Shown: positions 1-8,454 of the stretch, piece by piece
Layout: each line of letters opens with the position of its first letter
Numbering within the stretch: position 1 is the stretch's first letter
DNA from: Salipiger sp. H15
GTDB taxonomy: Bacteria > Pseudomonadota > Alphaproteobacteria > Rhodobacterales > Rhodobacteraceae
NCBI RefSeq assembly: GCF_040409955.1
Contig: NZ_CP123388.1
Coordinates: 62,001-126,000, forward strand
DNA length: 64,000 bases
Direction: 5' to 3'
Made by a program: the position numbers and the translations under genes
Notes under the pieces: model-generated
Database searches by the model: none
What the model saw: only the letters and a program-made list of their open reading frames with translations
Told to the model about the DNA's origin: nothing

Positions 1-933
1 ACGGGCTTCATCGTCGGGCCGCTCCGCTGGTGGACCGACCTGCCCTGGCTCGGCCTGCTGCTCGCCGCCTCGGTCGCGGCGCTGACGCTCGCGGTGGTGA
101 TCGAGCTGCACCGCGACACGCCGCTGATCGACGTGCGCTGGCTGATGACCCCGGCGATGCTGCACCTGGCCTTCACGCTCTTCCTCTTCCGCCTGCTGCT
201 GTCGGAGCAGAGCACCGGCGCGCCCGGGCTCTTCAGCGCGCTCGGCCTCGGCGGCAGCGAGCTGACCGGGCTCTTCACGATGATCTGCGTCGCGAGCCTC
301 TTCGGGGCGCTGGCCTGCGTCGGCTGGATGAAACCCGGGCGCGAGCCCGGATACCATGCCGCCGCGCTGGCGCTGATCGCGATCGGCGCCTTCATGGACA
401 GCGGCTCGACCCTGCAGACCCGGCCCGAGCAGATGATGGTCAGCCAGGCGCTGATCGCCTTCGCGGCCATGCTCTTCATGGCCCCGGCCATGATGAAGGG
501 GCTGATCGCGGCGCTGAGCAAGGGGCCGATGTACCTGCTCTCCTTCGTCATCGTCTTCCTGGTGACGCAGAGCGTCGGCGGCATCCTCGGATCGGGGCTC
601 TTCCGCACGGTGATCAACGCGCGGCAGGCCTTCCACATGCAGGTGCTCGCCGAGCAGCTGGTGAGCGGCGACGGCCCCACCTCCGCCGCCATCGCCGCCA
701 ATGCCGCGCAGCTCGCCCCGCAGCTGCAGGACAGCGCCCAGCTGAAGGCGCAGGCGGTGGCGCAGCTCGTCTCGACCGCCTCGAAGGAGGCCTACGTGCT
801 GGCCTACAACGACGCCTATTTCCTCACCTCCCTCGTCGCGCTGGCCGCGCTCTGCGCGCTGGTGCTCCACCTCTTCCGCGACTGGCTGGCGGCGCGCATG
901 ACGCGCCCCGAGCCCGCCGCGCAAACCTCCTGA
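1..933 (+). CDS. MFS drug exporter, EmrB/DHA2 type (3' part)
   Basis: The frame is open from the first base, so this is the C-terminal 310 residues of a protein that starts outside the window. Several hydrophobic stretches of about 20 residues alternate with short charged loops, as in the last helices of a 14-helix DHA2 exporter. A large soluble loop (around residues 200-260 of the visible part) precedes the last helix, and the chain ends in a short basic tail. The HlyD/EmrA gene starts 17 bases downstream, which supports an EmrAB-type efflux pump of the inner membrane. The substrate cannot be told from the sequence. Confidence 0.85.
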   Translation, partial: TGFIVGPLRWWTDLPWLGLLLAASVAALTLAVVIELHRDTPLIDVRWLMTPAMLHLAFTLFLFRLLLSEQSTGAPGLFSALGLGGSELTGLFTMICVASLFGALACVGWMKPGREPGYHAAALALIAIGAFMDSGSTLQTRPEQMMVSQALIAFAAMLFMAPAMMKGLIAALSKGPMYLLSFVIVFLVTQSVGGILGSGLFRTVINARQAFHMQVLAEQLVSGDGPTSAAIAANAAQLAPQLQDSAQLKAQAVAQLVSTASKEAYVLAYNDAYFLTSLVALAALCALVLHLFRDWLAARMTRPEPAAQTS

Positions 934-950
934 CCCTCCCGAGCCGAACG

Positions 951-1988
951 ATGAAAAAACTCCTCTCCCTCCCGACCCTCATCGCCACCGCGATCGGCCT
1001 TGCCGGCGTGCTGCTGCTGCTCTTCGCCTGGCACCTGCCGCCCTTCGCGGCGAGCCATCCCGGAACCGAGAACGCCTATCTGCGCGGCAAGGTCACGCAG
1101 CTGGCCCCGCAGCTCTCGGGCTACCTGTCCGAGGTCGACGTGTCCGACTTCCAGACCGTGAAACAGGGCGACCTCATCGCCCGGATCGACCCGTCGAGCT
1201 ACCGCCAGAAGCTGGCGCAGGCCGAGGCCAGCCTTTCGGCCGCCCGCGCCGCCGTCGACGTGGCAACGCAGAGCGTCAGCTCCGCCGAGGCCGGCGAGCG
1301 CTCCGCCGAGGCCTCGCTCGCCGCCGCGCAGTCGACGCTGGACACCGCGCGCACCGATGCCGGGCGCATGGCGACGCTGCGCGCCCGCGGCGTGACCTCG
1401 CAGTCGAGCGCCGACCAGACCGACCTTGCGCTGCGCCAGGCCGAGGCCTCGGTGCGGCAGGCCGAGGCGCAGCTGCAGGTGAGCCGCGAGGCCACCGCCA
1501 GCGCGACGCTGCAGATCGCCGCGCGCAAGGCCGAGGTGACCAGCGCCGAGGCGGCGGTGGAACTGGCCAAGATCGACCTCGAGCACACCGAGATCCACGC
1601 CCCCGCCGATGGCCGGCTCGGGCAGGTCTCGGCCCATGTCGGGCAATACGTGACCGCCGGCACCACGCTGGTGAGCCACGTCGGCACCGAGCTCTGGGTG
1701 ATCGCCAACTTCAAGGAAACCGCGCTTGCCGGGATGCGCGCCGACCAGCCGGTGCGCTTCACCGTCGACGCGCTTGGCGGGCGGGCCTTCCACGGCCACG
1801 TGCAGGGCTTTTCGCCCGCCGCCGCCTCGGAATTCAGCCTGCTGGCCGGCTCCAACGCCACCGGCAACTTCACCAAGATCGCGCAGCGCCTGCCGGTGCG
1901 GATCTCGATCGACGCGGGCCAGGACGCAGCGGCGCTGCGTCCCGGCTACTCGGTGGTGGTCGACGTGGAAACCGGCAGCGCCGGCTGA
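951..1988 (+). CDS. HlyD/EmrA-family membrane fusion protein
   Basis: This 345-residue protein is the periplasmic adaptor of the pump encoded just upstream. It has one N-terminal membrane anchor (residues about 9-30). A first lipoyl half follows with VTQLAPQLSGYLSEVDV, then a long Ala/Glu/Gln-rich coiled-coil hairpin (about residues 85-205), a second lipoyl half (IHAPADGRLGQV) and a beta-barrel domain. In EmrAB systems the adaptor joins the inner-membrane exporter to an outer-membrane channel, but no channel gene is visible here. The two genes are probably one transcript, ending at the hairpin at 1996-2020. Confidence 0.9.
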   Translation: MKKLLSLPTLIATAIGLAGVLLLLFAWHLPPFAASHPGTENAYLRGKVTQLAPQLSGYLSEVDVSDFQTVKQGDLIARIDPSSYRQKLAQAEASLSAARAAVDVATQSVSSAEAGERSAEASLAAAQSTLDTARTDAGRMATLRARGVTSQSSADQTDLALRQAEASVRQAEAQLQVSREATASATLQIAARKAEVTSAEAAVELAKIDLEHTEIHAPADGRLGQVSAHVGQYVTAGTTLVSHVGTELWVIANFKETALAGMRADQPVRFTVDALGGRAFHGHVQGFSPAAASEFSLLAGSNATGNFTKIAQRLPVRISIDAGQDAAALRPGYSVVVDVETGSAG

Positions 1989-1995
1989 CCCCGCA

Positions 1996-2020
1996 GGGTC
2001 GCGGCCTCACGCCGCGACCC
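1996..2020. terminator. Hairpin between convergent genes
   Basis: GGGTCGCGGC and GCCGCGACCC form a perfect 10-bp stem with a 5-base loop, exactly between the end of the pump operon and the end of the acyltransferase fusion on the other strand. It overlaps the last codons of the latter. There is no clear T-run on either side, so it is a candidate bidirectional terminator by position and stem strength only. Confidence 0.55.
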
Positions 2021-5000
2021 CCTCCGTGCCCAGCACGGCCCCGGTGACCGCAGGATAGTCGGTCTTGCCCGAGGCCAGCAGCCTGATCTCGCGCAGCACG
2101 ACCACCTCCGAAGGCACCATGATCTCGGCAAGCCCGGACGCGCGGGCGGCCTGGATCAGCGCGGCGCGCTCCGCGCCGGGGGCGTCGGTTGCCAGCACGA
2201 TGCGTTCGCCCTTGCGCGGGTCGGGCAGGCTGATCGCGGCGACGCGGGCCTCGGGCCAGCAGCGCGCCGCCAGCTCCTCGCAGGCCGCAAGCGGCACCAT
2301 CTCGCCGCCGATCTTGGCAAAGCGCTTCACCCGGCCGACGATCGACACGTAGCCCTCGGCATCCACCTCGACGACGTCGCCGGTGTCGTACCAGCCGCCT
2401 GCGACCGGGGTCAGGGCGCCGCCGTCCCCGGGCATGAGATAGCCCGCCATCACGTTCGGCCCGCGCACCCAGAGCCGCTTGCCCGCAAGGCCCGGGACGG
2501 GCTCGAGCCGCAGCTCGATGCCGGTGAGCGGGCGCCCCACCGTGCCTGCGCGGCTTTCCATCGGCGTGTTGAGCGCGATCACCGGCCCCGCCTCGGTCGC
2601 GCCATAGCCCTCGAGGATGCGCACGCCGAACCTCTGCGACCAAATCTCGCGCGTCGCCGGCTTCACCGGCTCGGCCCCGGCGATGGCGGCGCGCACCGAG
2701 CTGAAGTCATAGGCCTCGGCCTTGCGCGCCCAGCCCGACAGGAAGGTGTCGGTGCCGAGGATCAGCGTCGCCTGGTGGACATAGGCCATCTCGGGCACCA
2801 CCTTGTAGTGCAGCGGTGAGGGATAGATCATCAGCGGCGCGCCGGTCACCAGAGGCAGCAGCAGCCCGCCGGTCAGCCCGAGGCTGTGGAACACCGGCAT
2901 CGCCGACAGCACCCGGTCGCGCGAGCCGATGTCGGTGCGGGCGCGCAGCTGCGCGATATTGGCGATGAGGTTGCCATGGGTCAGCACCACGCCCTTCGGC
3001 GCGCCCTCGGTGCCCGAGGTGAAGAGCACCACCGCGGGATCGTCGCGCTGCGTTCGCACCTCGGCAGGCCGGCGGGCATCCCAGAGCGCGCGGAGCTTGG
3101 CACCGCGCGTGATCGCGGCCTTCAGGTCATCCGTCCAGAGCATCTCGATGCTGCTCGCCTCGAGATGGGCGATGACCTCCTGCAACCCGGCCTTCTCGAT
3201 GAAGGCCCGGCTGGTGAGCAGGCGGGTGATCGCGCCGGTCTCGATCGCCGAGAGCATCGGCGCCGGGCCCAGCGTGGGGTTGAGGATGGCCGGCACGCGG
3301 CCGGCGCGCCAGAGCCCCATCAGCACGACCGCCACCGCCGAGACCCCGGGCAGCAGCACGCCCACCCGCTCGCCCGCCTCGGTCCGCGCCATGATCTGTC
3401 GCGAGAAGGCCGCGGCCGCGAGACTGAGCCTGCGGTGCGTCAGCGCGTTGCCGAGCGGATCGGTGACCGCGGTGAGCGTGCCGTCCAGACGGCCCTTGGC
3501 CTCGGCATAGAGCTCGGGGATCGAGCCCGGGCGCATCGCCGCCTCGCAGCGGCCCTCCTCGAGCATGGATTGCAGCGCGACGGTCGCGGCCTTGCGCCGG
3601 GCGCCGCCGCGCAGCGCGGGGTCAAGCTCGAGCCGGCGCGGCGCGGCGACGGTCACGCGCAGCCTCGGGAAGAGCCGGCGGGCAAGCCCGGGAATACGGC
3701 GGTTGAACCTTGATGCCTCGGCTCCTTCGAGAGTGATCCGCACCACCGGCGCATCCGCGAGGTCGACCATCCAGGCGGTGCCGGGGTAGACCTTCATCAG
3801 CCCGCCATGGGTCGAGATCCGCCCCTCGGGAAAGACCAGCGCCGCGCCGCCGCCGCGCACCTTCTGCGCGAGGGTCTTGGCGCCCATCGGGCTCTGCGGG
3901 TCGATCGGTTGCAGGTTGCACAGCCGCACCAGCGGGCGCAGCAGACGCCCCCCCGCCCAGTGGGTGTTGACCGCCACCGCCACGTCGCGCTCGATCAGCG
4001 CCTGCAGCAGCGGGCCGTCGATGAAGGAGAGGTGGTTCGACACGAAGACCACGGGGCCGCGCGTGTCGAGGTGCTCCGCGCCCTCGATCTCGACGCGGAA
4101 CCAGCGGCAGAGCACGAAGCGTGCGGCGGTGCGCAGCGTCTCGCGCGGGAAGAAGAGACAGGAGGCGACCAGCGCGGCCAGCGCGCTGAAGGCAAGCCCG
4201 AGGTAGATGCCCGAGGGGGTGACGCCTGCCGCCATGGCCAGCGCCACCGCGCCAGAGGCCGCGAAGATCACCGCCGAGCTCAGCAGGTTCAGCCCGGCCA
4301 TGCAGCGCGCCCGGCTCGCGGGCTCGGCGCGGGACTGGATCACCGATTTCAGCGGCACCGCGAACATGCCGCCGCCAAGCGCCACGAGGAAGAGCGCGGC
4401 GCAGAGGAAGAACCCCGGGGCGGTGGCGGTGAGGGCGGCGAGCCCCGCGCCCTGCGGCAGCCGGTCGAACCCGGCCCAGACGCCGAAGGTCGCCGCCGTC
4501 AGGACCAGCGCCGAGGGCAGCAGCAGCCCGGCACCGACGCGGCCCCTGAGCCTGCGGGCGGCCAGCGCCGCCCCGGCACCGATGCCGAGCGCGAAGAGCG
4601 CCATGACCAGCGTGACCGCGACCTGCCCCACGCCGAGCGCGGCGCGCAGCTGCGCCGGCAGGGTCGACAGGTACACCGATCCCGCCGCCCAGAACCACGC
4701 CGACAGCAGCGCGGCGCGGCGCGCGGCCCCGTCCGCCCAGAGGCTGCGCAGCGTCCCCAGCCCGCCCGCCACCGGGTTCAGCGGCAGGCGCGCCGAGGGA
4801 TCGGCCGCCCTGCCCCGGGGCAGCATCCGCGCCGCGCCGATGCCGAGCAGCGCGATGCCGATCGCCGCCACCCCCGCCCAGACCAGCGTCCCCGGCCCGG
4901 CCAGCAGCCCGCCGGCGACGGTGCCGCCGAGGATGCCGAGGAAGGTCAGCGTCTCCATCCAGCCGTTGGTGGCGGTGAGCTGCTCCTCGTCCAGCCGCTC

Positions 5001-5387
5001 GGGCAGCCAGCCGAGCTTGAGCGGGCCGAAGAAGGCCGATTGCGCCCCCATCAGGAAGACCACCGCCAGCATCGCGGGCAGGCTGCCCCATGCCATGGCC
5101 GCGGTGGCAAGGCAGGCCAGCCCCAGTTCGGACAGCTTCACCAGCCGGATGAGCCCGGCCTTCTCGAACCGGTCGGCCGCGGCCCCGGCAAGGCCGGAGA
5201 AGAGCACGAAGGGCAGCACCAGCAGCCCGCCCGCCATGAGCCCGACCTGCGCCGCCTGTTCGGCGGGAACGGTCAGCGCGGCAAAGACGATGATCGCGGC
5301 CTTGACGAGGTTGTCGTTCAGCGCCCCGAGCATCGCCGTCATCAGGATGCCGATCTGGGCCGAGAAGCGTTCGCTGTCGATGATCAT
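2007..5387 (-). CDS. LplT-PlsC-Aas fusion: lysophospholipid flippase / acyltransferase / acyl-ACP synthetase
   Basis: This 1126-residue protein joins three activities. Residues 1-about 410 are an MFS transporter like LplT, which flips lysophospholipid into the cell. Residues about 415-620 are a PlsC-type acyltransferase with the NHLSFID (HX4D) motif near residue 450 and an FPEGRIS motif. Residues about 640-1120 are an AMP-forming acyl-ACP/CoA synthetase with the P-loop FTSGTEGAPKG near residue 790. In E. coli these are two neighbouring genes, lplT and aas; in many proteobacteria they are fused. The expected role is re-acylation of imported lysophosphatidylethanolamine at the inner membrane. 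The start overlaps the stop of the upstream TetR gene by 4 bases, so the two are translated together. Confidence 0.9.
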   Translation of the reverse strand: MIIDSERFSAQIGILMTAMLGALNDNLVKAAIIVFAALTVPAEQAAQVGLMAGGLLVLPFVLFSGLAGAAADRFEKAGLIRLVKLSELGLACLATAAMAWGSLPAMLAVVFLMGAQSAFFGPLKLGWLPERLDEEQLTATNGWMETLTFLGILGGTVAGGLLAGPGTLVWAGVAAIGIALLGIGAARMLPRGRAADPSARLPLNPVAGGLGTLRSLWADGAARRAALLSAWFWAAGSVYLSTLPAQLRAALGVGQVAVTLVMALFALGIGAGAALAARRLRGRVGAGLLLPSALVLTAATFGVWAGFDRLPQGAGLAALTATAPGFFLCAALFLVALGGGMFAVPLKSVIQSRAEPASRARCMAGLNLLSSAVIFAASGAVALAMAAGVTPSGIYLGLAFSALAALVASCLFFPRETLRTAARFVLCRWFRVEIEGAEHLDTRGPVVFVSNHLSFIDGPLLQALIERDVAVAVNTHWAGGRLLRPLVRLCNLQPIDPQSPMGAKTLAQKVRGGGAALVFPEGRISTHGGLMKVYPGTAWMVDLADAPVVRITLEGAEASRFNRRIPGLARRLFPRLRVTVAAPRRLELDPALRGGARRKAATVALQSMLEEGRCEAAMRPGSIPELYAEAKGRLDGTLTAVTDPLGNALTHRRLSLAAAAFSRQIMARTEAGERVGVLLPGVSAVAVVLMGLWRAGRVPAILNPTLGPAPMLSAIETGAITRLLTSRAFIEKAGLQEVIAHLEASSIEMLWTDDLKAAITRGAKLRALWDARRPAEVRTQRDDPAVVLFTSGTEGAPKGVVLTHGNLIANIAQLRARTDIGSRDRVLSAMPVFHSLGLTGGLLLPLVTGAPLMIYPSPLHYKVVPEMAYVHQATLILGTDTFLSGWARKAEAYDFSSVRAAIAGAEPVKPATREIWSQRFGVRILEGYGATEAGPVIALNTPMESRAGTVGRPLTGIELRLEPVPGLAGKRLWVRGPNVMAGYLMPGDGGALTPVAGGWYDTGDVVEVDAEGYVSIVGRVKRFAKIGGEMVPLAACEELAARCWPEARVAAISLPDPRKGERIVLATDAPGAERAALIQAARASGLAEIMVPSEVVVLREIRLLASGKTDYPAVTGAVLGTEGVAA

Positions 5388-5977
5388 TTCAGGTCCTCCG
5401 GGAGGGTGGCGCCAAGCAGCCGGAGGATCCCGGCCAGCATCGGGCGCAGCATCGGCAAGGTGGGAGAGGGGATGCGGCCATAGCGCGCGAAGGTCAGCGG
5501 CTGGAAGGCCGCGCCCATGACCATGGCCGTGCCGAGGATCGGGTTGTCGAGCCTGATCTCGCCGCGCGCCTGCGCCTCGAGCAGCGCGTCGCGCACCACG
5601 GTGAGCGGCGTGACGTCCTCGGCGGTGATCGCCTGCATGATGATGTCGTGCTGGCGGCCGAGCAGGAACTGCAAGAGGTCCGGGTCGCGGTCGAAGGCCG
5701 AGAGCATCACCTCGAGATAGGCGCCGAGCTTCTCGACGAGCGGGGCCTCCGGCTCCGCCGCCTCGAGCAGTTCCTGTGCGAAGCCGAGGTAGGCCTCGCG
5801 GAACACCCGGATGGCAAGCTCGTCCTTCGACGTCATGTGGCGGTAGAGGGCGCTCTCGCCGATCCCGCAGGCCTGCGCGATGTCACGGACCGAGACGGCG
5901 GCATAGCCGCGTTCCGCGAAGAGCCGCAGCGCCATCCGCTCGATCAGGTCCCGACGTTGTTCCGATGCCTTCGCCAT
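5384..5977 (-). CDS. TetR-family transcriptional regulator
   Basis: This 197-residue protein has an N-terminal TetR helix-turn-helix (about residues 8-55: RMALRLFAERGYAAVSVRDIA, then GIGESALYRHM). A helical ligand-binding domain follows. The ATG at 5977 was preferred over an in-frame TTG at 5989. It is translationally coupled to the LplT-Aas fusion and probably controls that gene and itself through the palindrome at 5992-6013 just upstream. The ligand may be a fatty acid or membrane-stress signal, which is inference from the partner gene. Confidence 0.85.
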   Translation of the reverse strand: MAKASEQRRDLIERMALRLFAERGYAAVSVRDIAQACGIGESALYRHMTSKDELAIRVFREAYLGFAQELLEAAEPEAPLVEKLGAYLEVMLSAFDRDPDLLQFLLGRQHDIIMQAITAEDVTPLTVVRDALLEAQARGEIRLDNPILGTAMVMGAAFQPLTFARYGRIPSPTLPMLRPMLAGILRLLGATLPEDLK

Positions 5978-5991
5978 TGTGCACCCCAAAA

Positions 5992-6013
5992 TGTGAGTGA
6001 TCGTTCACTCACA
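5992..6013. promoter_or_regulatory. Palindromic operator of the TetR gene
   Basis: A near-perfect 22-bp inverted repeat lies 15 bases ahead of the TetR start. Its half-sites are TGTGAGTGA and TTCACTCACA around the centre. The length and position are typical of an autoregulatory TetR operator. Confidence 0.6.
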
Positions 6014-6137
6014 AAATAGGCGAGAGTCGGAAATCCCGCAATATGTTTTGCTGCGTACAAATAAGCCACGGATATTGTTTGGTTTTCCTGACTTCCTCGT
6101 ACTCAGGAAGTCCGTACCAACCGCGCCGACTTCGCGG

Positions 6138-6851
6138 TCAGTACATCGCCGAGCCGCCGTTCACGCCGAACACCTGCCCGGTGATGAAGCCCGCACCCGG
6201 ACCGGCGAGGAACACCGCCATCGCCGCGATCTCCTCGGGCCTGCCGAAGCGTCCGAGCGGCGTGGCGAGGTCGCGCGCCACCGCCTCGGGGCTCATGCCG
6301 GCGGTCATGTCGGTCTCGACCGGGCCGGGGGCGATCGCGTTGACGAGGATTTCGGGGCCGAGTTCGCGCGCAAGGCTGCGGGTCATGGCGATGATCCCGC
6401 CCTTCGAGGCGGCATAGGCGACGGTCTGCGCCGCGCCGAGAAAGCCGAGGTCCGAGGCGGTGAACACGATCCGCCCCCGGACCATCTGCCGCGCCGCCTC
6501 GCGCGCGGTGAGGAAGGCGCCGCGCAGGTTCACCGCCAGCACCCGGTCGAAGCTCTCGGCGGAGGTCTCGCGCAGCGGCGCCTCGTCGAGGATCCCGGCA
6601 TTGGCGAAGACGAGGCTGGCCGGCCCGAGCCGGACCTTCAGGGTGGCGAAGAGCGCGACCACCTCGGCCTCGGAGGTGACATCCGCGGCGATCTGCAGGA
6701 TGTCGGCGGGCAGGTCCGCGGCGGCGGGATCGTCGGGATGGGCCACGGCGACCCGCGCCCCCTCGGCGCGCAGGGCGAGCGCCATGGCGCGGCCGATGCC
6801 GCGGCTGCCGCCGGTGACGAGGGCGATCTCTCCGCTCAGGGCGCCGGTCAT
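6138..6851 (-). CDS. SDR-family oxidoreductase
   Basis: A 237-residue classical short-chain dehydrogenase. It has the cofactor motif TGGSRGIG at about residues 12-19, an NAG-type motif (FANAGIL), a catalytic Ser in FTASDLG, and the YAASK pair of Tyr and Lys. The C-terminus has the usual FITGQVFGVNGG. It is the last gene of an operon that also holds a second SDR, a creatininase-family enzyme, a flavin monooxygenase and an ABC importer, and it overlaps the preceding SDR by 4 bases. The alcohol or ketone substrate is unknown; the context suggests a step in the breakdown of the imported compound. Confidence 0.85.
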   Translation of the reverse strand: MTGALSGEIALVTGGSRGIGRAMALALRAEGARVAVAHPDDPAAADLPADILQIAADVTSEAEVVALFATLKVRLGPASLVFANAGILDEAPLRETSAESFDRVLAVNLRGAFLTAREAARQMVRGRIVFTASDLGFLGAAQTVAYAASKGGIIAMTRSLARELGPEILVNAIAPGPVETDMTAGMSPEAVARDLATPLGRFGRPEEIAAMAVFLAGPGAGFITGQVFGVNGGSAMY

Positions 6852-7621
6852 GCCAGGGTTTCTCCACGGTCGATGCAGATCGCCTGCCCGCTGATGCAGG
6901 CGGCGGCGTCGCTGGCGAGGAAGAGGTAGAGCCCGGCGATGTCCCCAGGCAGCATCAGCCCGGGGATCGCCTGCGCCGCCATCAGCCCGGCCATGACCTC
7001 CTCTTCGGGACGGTCCTCGACCCGGGCGATCTCGGCCAGCGAGGCCAGCGCCGCCTCGGTGCCGATCCAGCCGGGGCAGACCGCGTTGACGGTGATGCCG
7101 CGCGGGCCAAGCTCCCGCGCCCAGCTGCGCATCAGCCCGATCATCGCGTGTTTCGAGGCGGCATAGGCGGAAAAGCCCGGGACCGCCGTCTTGCCCCAGA
7201 TCGACGAGGTGAGCAGGATCCGCCCGCCCTCCGGCATCTTCGGAAGCGCCGCGCGGGTGACGTGCTCGGTGCCCATGACGTTGGTCTCGAGGATGCGCGC
7301 CGCCACCGTCGCGGCACCGGGATCGCCAAGCCAGGTCGGCCGCTCGATCCCGGCATTGTTGACCAGCACGTCGATACGCCCGAGCGGCGCGAGCGCGGCG
7401 GACACCGCCTCGGGATCGCGGATGTCGCAGCGCAGGGCCCCAGCGCCGAGCGCCTTGGCCGCGGCCTCGATCCCGGCGTCCTCGGCCAGCATCCAGAGCC
7501 GCGCCCCGGCGCGGGCGAAGGCGACGGCGATGCCCTGTCCGATGCCCCGGCTCGCGCCGGTGACGAGGACCGCGCGCCCGGTGAAGTCGAAACCCGCGGT
7601 GCCGGCGGGGGGAACGCTCAT
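6848..7621 (-). CDS. SDR-family oxidoreductase
   Basis: A 257-residue classical SDR with TGASRGIG near residue 21, VNNAGIE, a catalytic Ser in LTSSIWG and YAASK. The C-terminus reads CISGQAICIDRGETL. It overlaps the creatininase-family gene upstream and the other SDR downstream by 4 bases each, so the three are translated in a chain. The substrate cannot be deduced. Two consecutive SDRs in one operon suggest two successive redox steps, or steps of opposite stereochemistry. Confidence 0.85.
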   Translation of the reverse strand: MSVPPAGTAGFDFTGRAVLVTGASRGIGQGIAVAFARAGARLWMLAEDAGIEAAAKALGAGALRCDIRDPEAVSAALAPLGRIDVLVNNAGIERPTWLGDPGAATVAARILETNVMGTEHVTRAALPKMPEGGRILLTSSIWGKTAVPGFSAYAASKHAMIGLMRSWARELGPRGITVNAVCPGWIGTEAALASLAEIARVEDRPEEEVMAGLMAAQAIPGLMLPGDIAGLYLFLASDAAACISGQAICIDRGETLA

Positions 7622-8397
7622 CCCTCCAGCCCGAATTCGCCGCGCACCGCGGCGCCGATGTCGCGCAGGTACTGCGCCGCCATGAGCGCGCCCTTCGCCG
7701 CGCTCGCCCCGGCGGCGGAGACGAGGCTGCCCTCGGGCGCAACCCAGTCGCAGTGCGGCGGCCAGGCATCGTAGGGCGGCGCATAGGCGGGCTTGTTGTC
7801 GGGGATCAGCGCGGTGCGCACGAGATGCGGGTAATAGTGCATCATCAGCGAGGTCTCGAGCACCGCCGCGTGCTCGAGCTCGATCCCCGGATAGCCGTCC
7901 GGGAAGACCTGCGCCAGCGTGTCCCCGGTCAGGAACTCCCAGTGCTGCAGGCACATGACGCGCAGGCCCGAACCCGCCGCGTCGCGCATGGCAAGGTCGA
8001 TGCCCTCGTTGAGGAACCAGCGGTTCTCGTAGTTGCCGTCGAGCACGCAGACCCGCCGCACGCCGTGGCGCACCAGCTCGCGGAGGATGTCGCGCACGAT
8101 GCCGGTCAGCGTGGCCGCGTCGAGCCCGGTGGAGCCGGGGAAGAACGGCCCGCCCGCCGAGCGGGTCATCGACTTGTAGCCGTAGCAGACCGGCGCGGCG
8201 ACGATGCCGCCGATGTCCCGCGCGATCTCTTCGGCGATGGCCAGCGGCAGCATGTGATCGACCCCCATCGGCAGGTGCGGGCCATGCTGCTCGAGCGCGC
8301 CGGTGGGCAGGAAGACCACCGGCTCGCGGGCGAGCGCGGCGGCATACTCCTGCCAGGTCATCTCGGCCATCAGGACGGAGGAAGGGGCGGTCATCAT
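7618..8397 (-). CDS. Creatininase-family amidohydrolase, altered active site
   Basis: The 259 residues align along the whole length with creatininase as I remember the Pseudomonas enzyme. Shared blocks include LPTGALEQHG, YGYKS, LDAATLTGIVRDI, NEGIDLAMRD and ELEH. Metal ligands Glu36, His38, Asp47 and Glu124 are kept. The fifth ligand, normally His in NGHYEN, is Asn122 (DGNYEN). The substrate-gating Trp before the catalytic His176 is Ile172. The fold and amidase class are therefore clear, but activity on creatinine is doubtful and another cyclic amide is likely. The gene is coupled to two SDRs and follows a flavin monooxygenase gene in the same operon. Confidence 0.8.
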   Translation of the reverse strand: MMTAPSSVLMAEMTWQEYAAALAREPVVFLPTGALEQHGPHLPMGVDHMLPLAIAEEIARDIGGIVAAPVCYGYKSMTRSAGGPFFPGSTGLDAATLTGIVRDILRELVRHGVRRVCVLDGNYENRWFLNEGIDLAMRDAAGSGLRVMCLQHWEFLTGDTLAQVFPDGYPGIELEHAAVLETSLMMHYYPHLVRTALIPDNKPAYAPPYDAWPPHCDWVAPEGSLVSAAGASAAKGALMAAQYLRDIGAAVRGEFGLEG

Positions 8398-8422
8398 CGG
8401 TGCCTCGGTTCGAAGAAAGCGC

Positions 8423-8446
8423 CGCGCGCCCGGGCTCGGGCGCGCG
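8423..8446 (-). terminator. Intra-operon GC hairpin
   Basis: CGCGCGCCCG and CGGGCGCGCG form a perfect 10-bp stem with a 4-base loop in the 57-base gap between the flavin monooxygenase and creatininase genes. There is no T-run, so it may be a processing or attenuation hairpin rather than a true terminator. Confidence 0.4.
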
Positions 8447-8454
8447 ACCGGGGA

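Noticed and set aside
3807..5483. A 558-codon rightward frame opposite the LplT-Aas fusion
   Set aside because: Its product is almost entirely Arg, Gly, Glu and Gln. The other strand has a full LplT-PlsC-Aas reading.
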